From Chloroflexota bacterium (GTDB lineage: Bacteria; Chloroflexota; Limnocylindria; QHBO01), in assembly GCA_031177555.1 (NCBI GenBank), contig JAPSGM010000007.1, positions 1 to 18,779 on the forward strand: a stretch of DNA of 18,779 bases, in the 5' to 3' direction. The number at the start of each line of letters is the position of its first letter. The first letter of the stretch is position 1. The position numbers and the translations under genes are program-made. This document shows positions 14,042-18,779 of the stretch, one piece after another. A model generated the notes under the pieces. That model saw nothing but the letters and a program-made list of their open reading frames with translations. It had not been told where the DNA came from and ran no database searches.

Positions 14042-15154
14042 ATGACGACCACCTCGGCGCCGCAGGTACCATCGGTCCCGCTGAGCCGGGCGGCCACCCT
14101 TCCGGCCACGCATTACCTGGACCCCGCCTACCTCGAGCTCGAGAAGGAGCGGGTCTTCGGGCGCACCTGGCAGCTGGTGGCCCGGACCGATGATCTCCAG
14201 CGCGTGGGCGACTTCGTGCCCGTCACCGTCCTGGACGAGCCGATCGTCATCACCCGCGGCCTGGAGGGTGAGCTGCGCGCGTTCTACAACGTGTGCCGGC
14301 ATCGGGCCGGGCAGGTCGCGCTGAGCAAGGGCAACCGCAAGTCGTTGCAGTGCCGGTACCACGGCTGGACCTACGGCCTGGACGGCTGCCTGCGCGCGGC
14401 CCCCGAGATGGAGGAGACGCAGGGCTTCGACAAGGCCGACTTCGGCCTGGTGCCCGTTCGGGTCGAGGCCTGGGGGCCGTTCGTCTTCGTGAACCTCTCG
14501 GACGAGGCCCCGCCGTTGCTGGAGGTGCTGGGCGCCATCCCGGCGGAAGTCGCGGCGGCCGGCTACGACGTCGACCGCATGCGGCTGGTCGAGCGGCGCG
14601 AGTACCTGGTCGAGGCCAACTGGAAGGTGTACGTCGACAACTACCTGGAGGGCTACCACCTGCCGATCGCGCACCCGCAGCTGTTTCGCGAGCTCGAGTA
14701 CGACGCCTACCGGGTGGAGGAGTTCCGCTTCTACTCGAAGCAGCACGCGCCGATCCGGGAGCTGCGGCCCGGCGAGGAGATCGGGGTCGACCGGCGCTTC
14801 CTGCGGCAGCCGGGGGCCGAGGACTCGGCCCTCTACTACTGGCTCTTCCCGAACACGATGTTCAACATCTACCAGGACAACATGTCCTCGAACGTGATCC
14901 TGCCGCTGGGCGTGGACCGCACGCTCACCATCTTCGAGTGGTTCTTCGCCGAGCCCGGCACGGGGCCCGGATGGGAGAGCATGCAGCAGACGATCGCCTT
15001 CTCCGATGAGATCCAGCAGGAGGACATCGTCATCTGCGAGCAGGTTCAGCGCGGGTTGCGCTCGCGGGCGTACCAGTCCGGGCGGTTCAGCGCCAAGCGG
15101 GAGAACGGCGTGTACCACTTCCAGAACCTCGTCCGCGAGTTTCTGCGGGAGTAA
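14042..15154 (+). CDS. Rieske non-heme iron oxygenase, catalytic alpha subunit
   Basis: This is a 370-residue protein. ATG 14042 is preferred over an upstream extension of the frame because the promoter-like element sits directly before it. The Rieske [2Fe-2S] domain has CRH (C85, H87) and CRYHGW (C104, H107), inside a typical VGDFVPVTVLDEPIVITR context. The catalytic domain has NWKVYVDNYLEGYHLPIAH with iron ligands H206 and H211, and QQEDIVICEQVQRGL, where D328 is the likely third ligand. The residue three before H206 is E203. Classical aromatic dioxygenases have the bridging Asp there, while carnitine monooxygenase (CntA) has Glu. The family hydroxylates aromatic rings or demethylates and cleaves quaternary amines using O2 and NAD(P)H. 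No reductase or ferredoxin gene is in the window, so electrons must come from elsewhere. The stop overlaps the next ATG (TAATG). Confidence 0.92.
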   Translation: MTTTSAPQVPSVPLSRAATLPATHYLDPAYLELEKERVFGRTWQLVARTDDLQRVGDFVPVTVLDEPIVITRGLEGELRAFYNVCRHRAGQVALSKGNRKSLQCRYHGWTYGLDGCLRAAPEMEETQGFDKADFGLVPVRVEAWGPFVFVNLSDEAPPLLEVLGAIPAEVAAAGYDVDRMRLVERREYLVEANWKVYVDNYLEGYHLPIAHPQLFRELEYDAYRVEEFRFYSKQHAPIRELRPGEEIGVDRRFLRQPGAEDSALYYWLFPNTMFNIYQDNMSSNVILPLGVDRTLTIFEWFFAEPGTGPGWESMQQTIAFSDEIQQEDIVICEQVQRGLRSRAYQSGRFSAKRENGVYHFQNLVREFLRE

Positions 15155-15537
15155 TGGGCGATTCCTCCGTGCCTCCTCGCGAGCCACGCCCAGGCGGATT
15201 TCGGCCCATTACCGATGCCATGGCGCGACGGAACGACGGGCCGCTGACCTACGAGCATCTGCTGGCGCTGGCCCGTGCGGCGGAGGGACAGACGCTCGAG
15301 ACGGTGACGGGCAAGAATTTCACGGTGGGGATCTACCGCGACGCCCCGTTCTTCACGCCCGCCGCGAGCGGCTACGGCCAGGCCGATGGCAGACCACCGG
15401 TCGAGCGCTTCGTCGAGCGCTACAACGAGACCGGCAGTCTCCGGCCCGGCGACTACGGCAAGCTCACCCGCAACGCCTCGTACCTGGTTGGCCTGTTGCG
15501 CTGGGCCCGGTCACGCGGGCTCCTCGAAGGGCCGTGA
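15154..15537 (+). CDS. Conserved-looking protein of unknown family, coupled to the Rieske gene
   Basis: This is a 127-residue protein whose ATG shares one base with the Rieske stop (TAATG), so it is probably translated by re-initiation. An internal ATG at 15220 (residue 23) is an alternative start, because residues 1-22 are Pro/Arg-rich and look disordered. The folded part seems to be about 30-122: LTYEHLLALARAAEGQTLETVTGKNFTV, then YRDAPFFTPAASGYGQ, RFVERYNETGSLRPGDYGKLTRNASYLVGLLRWARS. It has no cysteine, no membrane segment and no signal peptide, so it is neither a ferredoxin nor a small Rieske beta subunit that I can recognise. I do not know the family. The position suggests a helper role to the oxygenase or the following hydrolase, but that is only inferred. 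Confidence 0.78.
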   Translation: MGDSSVPPREPRPGGFRPITDAMARRNDGPLTYEHLLALARAAEGQTLETVTGKNFTVGIYRDAPFFTPAASGYGQADGRPPVERFVERYNETGSLRPGDYGKLTRNASYLVGLLRWARSRGLLEGP

Positions 15538-15548
15538 CCGGACCGGGG

Positions 15549-15554
15549 TATTCT
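15549..15554 (+). promoter_or_regulatory. Candidate -10 element of the nitrilase-family gene (leaderless start)
   Basis: TATTCT lies 6 bases before GTG 15561, in the 23-base gap after the preceding stop. It may let the hydrolase be transcribed independently of the Rieske gene. Confidence 0.45.
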
Positions 15555-15560
15555 CGCGGG

Positions 15561-16439
15561 GTGACGGGTGGGAGGACCGATGGGCGCCTGACGGTGGCCC
15601 TCGTCTCGGAGGTGTTCTGGGAGCCGGATGGTCCGGCGCGCCTGGCGGATCGGCTGCGCGAGGCGGCGGACCGGGGCGGCGACCTGGCGCTGCTGCCGGA
15701 GCTGCCGCTCAACCCGTGGCGGGCGGCGACCAAGGGCGCGGTGGACGAGGACGCGGAGCCGATGGACGGCCGCCGCGCCACGGCCCAGGCGGAGGCCGCC
15801 GCCGAGGCGGGAATCGGGCTGGTCGGCGGCATCATCCACCGCGACACGGCGACCGGCCGGAGGACGAGCCGCGCGCTCGTGTTCGACCGCAACGGCAACG
15901 TGGTCGCGACCTACGAGAAGCTCCACCTGCCCGAGGAGCCCGGCTTCTGGGAGACGAGCCACTACGAGCCGGGCACCGCGGCGCCGCAGCGGATCGATGC
16001 GTTCGGGCTGCCGATCGGCGTTCAGATCTGCAGCGACATCAATCGGCCGGAGGGATCACACCTGCTCGGCGGCCAGGGCGCAATGGCGGTGTTGGTGCCT
16101 CGAGCCAGCGAGGAGCGCACTTACCAGCGATGGAAGGTCGTCTTCCGCGCCAATGCGCTGACCAGCGCGGCCTACGTCCTGAGCGTCAACCGGCCGGCGC
16201 CGGAGGAGGGCGTGCTCCTGGGCGGACCGTCCGTCGCACTGGACCCCAACGGCGAGACCATGGTGGAGACGAGCGACAAGCTCGCCCTGGCGCACCTGGA
16301 CGCCGCCGCCGTCCGGCGCGCGCGGGCCGACTATCCGGGCTACCTGCCGATCCGATCCCGCCTGTACGCCCATGCCTGGGCCGCGATCGCCGGCGCCGAC
16401 GGCGAGCCGGAGGGACCGGGGCCTACTCCGTCAGCGTGA
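15561..16439 (+). CDS. Carbon-nitrogen hydrolase (nitrilase superfamily)
   Basis: This 292-residue protein is of normal nitrilase-fold size. GTG 15561 is chosen from its position just after a -10-like element and the family start (LTVALVSE). The Glu-Lys-Cys triad is present: E47 in LALLPELPLNPW, K120 in ATYEKLHLPEEPGFWE and C157 in IGVQICSDINRPEG. A late strand pair with VLSVNRPAP and LGGPSVALDPNGETM is also typical. Members hydrolyse nitriles, amides or carbamoyl groups, giving ammonia and a carboxylate. Features such as EKLHLPEEPGFWE resemble the amidase/carbamoylase branches more than true nitrilases, but the substrate is open. It follows the Rieske pair on the same strand, and its end overlaps the converging zinc-ribbon gene by 17 bases. 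Confidence 0.92.
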   Translation: MTGGRTDGRLTVALVSEVFWEPDGPARLADRLREAADRGGDLALLPELPLNPWRAATKGAVDEDAEPMDGRRATAQAEAAAEAGIGLVGGIIHRDTATGRRTSRALVFDRNGNVVATYEKLHLPEEPGFWETSHYEPGTAAPQRIDAFGLPIGVQICSDINRPEGSHLLGGQGAMAVLVPRASEERTYQRWKVVFRANALTSAAYVLSVNRPAPEEGVLLGGPSVALDPNGETMVETSDKLALAHLDAAAVRRARADYPGYLPIRSRLYAHAWAAIAGADGEPEGPGPTPSA

Positions 16440-17127
16440 ACTCGGCCTCGGCCAGCAGCTCGGGAGTGCGGGGGTTGCGGTAGTCGCGGAGGATGTAGGT
16501 GCCCGGCCCCCAATCGGCAAGCAGCTCATCGGTGCCACCGGGGGCGCACCAGCCGGCGACGCGTGACCGGCGGTTGACGTCAAGGTTGCTGCCCCGCCGC
16601 CGCTGCACCTCGGTGAGCGATCCGTCCTCCTCCACGCGCAGGACCTCCTCCTGGATGCGTCGCACGCGGAACCGCTCCGTCAGCTGGATCGAGTGGCAGA
16701 ACGGCGATCCGGGACCGAAGGTATCGGTCTCGTTCACCACCTGGCTCTCCTCGTCGACGCCGGTCCCGAAGACGATCGTCCCAAGGAGCTCCGGCGACGG
16801 CTCCGCGCTCCCTGCCGAGCCGCCGGACGTAGCGGGCGAGCCCGATGCGACGGCGTCCAGCGACGGCTGCGGCGTCTCGGTCACCTCGGCGAGGGGCGGC
16901 GTGTCGGGAATCAGGCCCGACAGCACCAACCCCAGCACGATCGCCCCGGCGATGGCGGCCAGGGTGGCAGCCATGGAGAAGAGTGAGTCGCGATCGGTCG
17001 GGATCGGGCCAGATGACTGGGAGAGGGCGGCGCCGGGCCGGATCGGCACCCCGCACGAGCGGCAGACCTGGGCCCAGGCCGGATTGGCCCGGCCGCAGTT
17101 GTAGCACTCGACGGTCTCGCCGGTCAT
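16423..17127 (-). CDS. Zinc-ribbon single-pass membrane protein with extracytoplasmic beta domain
   Basis: This 234-residue protein starts at ATG 17127. Residues 8-25 are a zinc ribbon (C8, C11, C22, C25 in CYNCG and CRSCG). A Pro/Ser linker follows, then one transmembrane helix at about 50-73 (LFSMAATLAAIAGAIVLGLVLSGLI, cut short here), a Ser/Pro/Gly-rich spacer (about 75-112), and a likely beta-sandwich domain (about 115-234) with C144 and C194 able to form a disulfide. Zinc-ribbon-then-helix proteins are common in high-GC bacteria and are thought to link a cytoplasmic contact to a surface domain. No ligand is known and I do not recognise the outer domain. It converges on the nitrilase gene and the two ends overlap by 17 bases, which would let transcription of either interfere with the other. 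Confidence 0.82.
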   Translation of the reverse strand: MTGETVECYNCGRANPAWAQVCRSCGVPIRPGAALSQSSGPIPTDRDSLFSMAATLAAIAGAIVLGLVLSGLIPDTPPLAEVTETPQPSLDAVASGSPATSGGSAGSAEPSPELLGTIVFGTGVDEESQVVNETDTFGPGSPFCHSIQLTERFRVRRIQEEVLRVEEDGSLTEVQRRRGSNLDVNRRSRVAGWCAPGGTDELLADWGPGTYILRDYRNPRTPELLAEAEFTLTE

Positions 17128-17163
17128 CGCAGACGCGTGGTCCTCGTGGGGCTGGCGGGCAGC

Positions 17164-17172
17164 AGCCTAGCA
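17164..17172 (-). promoter_or_regulatory. Candidate extended -10 of the zinc-ribbon membrane protein gene
   Basis: On the minus strand TGCTAGGCT gives an extended -10 (TGN then TAGGCT) with an expected start about 30 bases before the ATG at 17127. Confidence 0.35.
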
Positions 17173-17256
17173 CGGCCTTCACGCCCGGCGACCTGCCAAC
17201 CGGCACGCTTCCTGCATCCTGCCCGCCGAGCACGCGAACGAAGCTGGAGGCCTCTC

Positions 17257-17340
17257 GTGGGCAGAATCCTGATCGGCGTTGTCATCGGGATCATCCTCAT
17301 GATCTGGCTCCTGGTGTCCTGCATCTCGTCGGTCTTGTGA
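17257..17340 (+). CDS. 27-residue single-helix membrane micropeptide
   Basis: GTG 17257 follows GGAGG (17246-17250) by 6 bases, a good ribosome site. The product begins MGRILIGVVIGIILMIW and goes on to LLVSC and a short polar end. Almost the whole chain is one hydrophobic helix with a single Arg at residue 3 and a Cys near the end. There is no typical signal-peptidase site. It could be a small membrane-protein regulator, or noise with a lucky ribosome site. The ribosome-site spacing and the uninterrupted hydrophobic stretch make a real peptide more likely than not. No family is recognised. Confidence 0.5.
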   Translation: MGRILIGVVIGIILMIWLLVSCISSVL

Positions 17341-17401
17341 CGAATGTGGATGCGCTGGGGACAGGTGCGGCGCGAAGTCTGAAACTCGTGGACAACTGGG
17401 C

Positions 17402-17430
17402 TTGGCGCCCGATGCGCATCCGCCTAGCCT
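17402..17430 (+). promoter_or_regulatory. Promoter-like pair with ideal spacing, no gene assigned
   Basis: TTGGCG (17402-17407) and TAGCCT (17425-17430) are separated by exactly 17 bases. Transcription from about 17437 would run into the gene-poor stretch and its repeats. No coding sequence starts properly behind it. Confidence 0.35.
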
Positions 17431-17492
17431 GTGTGCAGGCCGGGCGCCGGAGGTGCGACCCGATCAGCCACCGGAGGTGACACCGGGCGCAG

Positions 17493-17528
17493 CACTCGAC
17501 GCGACACTCGACTTCCCACTCGACCCGT
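17493..17528 (+). repeat. Three tandem 12-base iterons
   Basis: CACTCGAC occurs at 17493, 17505 and 17517, each followed by four variable bases (gcga, ttcc, ccgt). The exact 12-base period could reflect protein binding on nearly one face of DNA, or a four-residue coding repeat (ALDA, TLDF, PLDP) in one plus-strand frame. Confidence 0.55.
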
Positions 17529-17701
17529 CGTCGGCAACGGCGCGGACGCGAGAGGCGGCGCGGGATCGCACGCGGGACTGCTCACCGGACCATCCACTGG
17601 AGCTGGCGCGGGGGTTCCTCCGTCCCCGGTCTGTTGCCGTCCACGTGATCGGCTGCCGAATGGCTCCGCCCAAACGACACCGCTCGCGCGAACGGCTCAA
17701 T

Positions 17702-17754
17702 AGGGGGCAGTCGCTGAAAACCCTCGGGACAGAAGGTTCGAACGGCTGCCTCCT
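17702..17754 (+). other. Imperfect long hairpin, possible structured RNA element
   Basis: AGGGGGCAG (17702-17710) pairs with CTGCCTCCT (17746-17754) over 9 bp with one G-U pair. The 35-base interior can form AACC/GGTT pairing and includes the palindrome GTTCGAAC (17736-17743). It does not fold as a tRNA. It lies about 70 bases before the 34-residue micropeptide. Confidence 0.3.
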
Positions 17755-17825
17755 CTTGGTGTCGGGCTGGTCTCAGGACCTTCGAGCCATGCCATTACCG
17801 GGATCCAGGCGCCACGCTTGTCCCG

Positions 17826-17930
17826 ATGACACTCCTGATCTTCCGCGACCTGGCGACCATCGCCGTCCTCGTCGTCGCCATCGTCGGCGTGATGCTGCTG
17901 CTGAGGGCCACCCGCGCGTCGAGCGCCTGA
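17826..17930 (+). CDS. 34-residue single-helix membrane micropeptide
   Basis: ATG 17826 opens a short frame beginning MTLLIFRDLATIAVLVV and continuing AIVGVMLLLRATR with a small polar end. Residues about 9-26 form one strong hydrophobic helix, with Arg and Asp before it and two Arg after it, a plausible single-pass membrane peptide. There is no Shine-Dalgarno sequence. CACGCT (17813-17818) ends 7 bases upstream and weakly resembles the leaderless-type -10 seen elsewhere here. The stop is 11 bases from the end of the converging acidic-peptide gene. Family and function are unknown, and chance is a real alternative for such a short frame. Confidence 0.45.
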   Translation: MTLLIFRDLATIAVLVVAIVGVMLLLRATRASSA

Positions 17931-17941
17931 GGCGACCGCGC

Positions 17942-18118
17942 CTACCTCGCCTGCATCGGCGGCTCGTCGGTGCCCGGAGCGCGGTAGTCGGGGTCCTGCG
18001 TCTGCGGATACTCGTCCGGCGGCGTTTCGGGCATCGGGTCGTCCTGGCCCGGGACGTCGACGTCCGGCTCCAGCGGCTCGGGTATCTCGCGGTCGGGTGG
18101 CTGCTGCGGGATCGTCAT
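17942..18118 (-). CDS. 58-residue acidic, proline-rich small protein
   Basis: ATG 18118 is preceded by a near-perfect ribosome site, AGGAGGTG (minus strand, 18130-18123), with ideal spacing. That is the strongest Shine-Dalgarno sequence in the window and marks this as a real, well translated gene. The product opens MTIPQQPPDREIPEPLEPD and consists almost wholly of Pro, Asp, Glu and Gln up to PPMQAR. It has no cysteine, no hydrophobic core and no helix-forming stretch, so it should be intrinsically disordered and acidic. It shares a 73-base divergent gap with the 118-residue gene at 18192. I recognise no family with a known function. Confidence 0.68.
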   Translation of the reverse strand: MTIPQQPPDREIPEPLEPDVDVPGQDDPMPETPPDEYPQTQDPDYRAPGTDEPPMQAR

Positions 18119-18179
18119 CGAGCACCTCCTGGGTGCCCGGCGCCGCATGATCCATGCCTCGCCCGACTGACGCCTCGCG

Positions 18180-18185
18180 CATACT
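18180..18185 (+). promoter_or_regulatory. Candidate -10 element of the 118-residue gene (leaderless start)
   Basis: CATACT ends 6 bases before GTG 18192, with no ribosome-binding sequence between. It repeats the arrangement seen before the Rieske, nitrilase and winged-helix genes. Confidence 0.45.
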
Positions 18186-18191
18186 GGGCCC

Positions 18192-18548
18192 GTGGCGAGG
18201 TATTCGGTCAACGAGCGCGCCGTCGAGCGTGCTCGTGAGCTGATCAGCGCGCGGCAGTACGTCTTGGACAGCGATTGGGGGGAGCGCCAGCCGCGGGCGG
18301 ATGGCGAGAACCGGTATCTCGAGTCGCACACCTGGGACGACTACGCGGCGTGGCACCTCGGGCTCACCGACGGCGCATCGAACCAGACGAAGGCCCGATA
18401 TGCTTTCGTCTACGGCGACTTCCGACGGGTGCACCGCAGCGGCATCATCGCCTGCCACTACCGAGCCGCCGAGTTCCGCCACAAGGAGATCGAGCTGGTT
18501 GCGCACGATCTGCTGCAGCACCTGGACGAGGTGGCCGGCATCGCCTGA
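18192..18548 (+). CDS. Compact soluble protein of unknown function
   Basis: This 118-residue protein starts at GTG 18192, directly behind a -10-like element. Its composition is that of a compact soluble protein rich in aromatic and charged residues: SVNERAVERARELISARQY, then YLESHTWDDYAAWHLGLTDGA, TKARYAFVYGDFRRVHRSG, and a helical end YRAAEFRHKEIELVAHDLLQHLDE. Conserved-looking His, Asp and Glu (W-D-D-Y-A-A-W-H, C-H-Y-R-A-A-E-F-R-H-K-E) could build a metal or catalytic site, but this is only a pattern. I have an impression of similar uncharacterised proteins in actinobacteria and other high-GC bacteria, without a known role. The stop lies 3 bases from the converging BNR-type gene. Confidence 0.75.
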   Translation: MARYSVNERAVERARELISARQYVLDSDWGERQPRADGENRYLESHTWDDYAAWHLGLTDGASNQTKARYAFVYGDFRRVHRSGIIACHYRAAEFRHKEIELVAHDLLQHLDEVAGIA

Positions 18549-18551
18549 CCC

Positions 18552-18779
18552 CTATGGCCCCGTCGCGCCGGCCATGTACACCTCTCGACGGAACGGCACC
18601 TCGGTTGTAGCGGACCACTCCAGGAGAGGACCCGTGGCGGTCGCACTCACGCCGATGGGCCGGAGTTCCGCTCCTGAGATGGGCACCAAATGCCGAGCCG
18701 ACCAGGTCACGCCGTCGTCCGAGCTCGAGCGGTAGCGCAGCTGGGCCTCCTCAAACGGGAGATCCGGACCGCGAACCGC
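18552..18779 (-). CDS. BNR/Asp-box repeat protein, C-terminal end (5' part outside window)
   Basis: Reading the minus strand from the right edge, an uninterrupted frame of 75 codons ends in TAG at 18554-18552. No start codon of its own is needed because the gene begins beyond the window. It contains RSSSDDGVTWSARHLV, which fits the Asp-box consensus SxDxGxTW of BNR repeats in sialidases and related beta-propeller proteins. This is followed by beta-strand-like stretches (GPLLEWSATTEVPF, REVYMAGATGP) that would close a propeller blade. Such proteins are usually secreted or surface-bound and bind or cleave glycans, or act as exported propellers of unknown role. With only the last 75 residues visible, no enzyme activity can be claimed. 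Confidence 0.7.
   Translation of the reverse strand, partial: AVRGPDLPFEEAQLRYRSSSDDGVTWSARHLVPISGAELRPIGVSATATGPLLEWSATTEVPFRREVYMAGATGP

Larger units (their letters stand above)
17341..17825. other. 485-base stretch without a convincing gene
   Basis: Open frames run through here on both strands, but none has a good start, a ribosome site and family features together. It holds a promoter-like pair (17402-17430), a 9-base direct repeat CCGGAGGTG (17447-17455 and 17471-17479), three 12-base iterons (17493-17528), and an imperfect hairpin enclosing a GTTCGAAC palindrome (17702-17754). An untranslated RNA or a degraded gene are both possible. Confidence 0.5.

Noticed and set aside
13898..15187. 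Upstream extension of the binding-protein frame to 751 residues
   Set aside because: The extra part runs antisense through the Rieske gene, and the lipoprotein signal peptide with ribosome site fixes the start near 13897.
17734..17745. GGTTCGAA, resembling a tRNA T-loop
   Set aside because: The flanking bases do not form a T-stem, and no acceptor, D or anticodon arms can be placed. It is better described as a palindrome in a hairpin.
17402..18238. Plus-strand frame of 278 codons across the gene-poor stretch
   Set aside because: It has only a TTG start without ribosome site, an Arg/Pro-rich shadow-like composition, and runs through the micropeptide and antisense to the acidic-peptide gene.
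1..18779. CRISPR array, insertion sequence, prophage or defence island
   Set aside because: No regularly spaced long repeats, transposase or integrase motifs, terminal inverted repeats or phage genes were seen. The only defence-type genes are the VapBC pair.

Overview
The window is very G+C-rich and densely coded. It uses GTG starts freely, overlaps start and stop codons by 1 to 4 bases, and often has no Shine-Dalgarno sequence. Instead, a TANNCT-like -10 hexamer sits 6 to 7 bases before several start codons, which suggests leaderless transcripts. The gene families, the leaderless style and a lipoprotein-anchored importer fit a high-GC Chloroflexota (Limnocylindria-like) or actinobacterial chromosome. 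This placement is inference, since there is no rRNA in the window. I see no IS element, prophage, CRISPR array, tRNA or rRNA.

Layout, left to right. (1) 1-1037 is the C-terminal part of a succinate dehydrogenase/fumarate reductase-type flavoprotein. It is followed by a close-packed plus-strand chain: a zinc-free MDR oxidoreductase, a SAM methyltransferase and a small membrane protein. After a hairpin come a PCD-like/VOC fusion, an NTF2-like protein, an AlkZ-like winged-helix protein and a RibD_C/DHFR-like reductase (to 5846). (2) 5875-6464 is a VapBC-type toxin-antitoxin pair with a repeated element over its promoter. (3) 6534-10310 is dnaE, the replicative DNA polymerase III alpha subunit, with an apparently intact PHP metal site, followed by a small winged-helix protein. 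(4) 10922-13897, minus strand, holds a polar amino acid ABC importer (lipoprotein, permease, ATPase) plus a zinc-ribbon protein. (5) 14042-16439, plus strand and divergent from the importer, holds a Rieske oxygenase, a 127-residue protein of unknown family and a nitrilase-superfamily hydrolase. (6) 16423-18779 holds a zinc-ribbon membrane protein, two single-helix micropeptides, a 485-base stretch without a convincing gene, an acidic Pro-rich peptide, an unrecognised compact protein, and the end of a BNR/Asp-box protein running off the right edge.

The most interesting unit is the divergent importer/Rieske/unknown/nitrilase block (11244-16439). It reads like an uptake-and-breakdown module for a small nitrogenous compound. 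The Rieske protein has a glutamate where aromatic dioxygenases have the bridging aspartate. The substrate is not known from sequence. Secondary points are the recurring leaderless promoter form, the strong intercistronic hairpin in the importer operon, and the structured non-coding stretch at 17341-17825.
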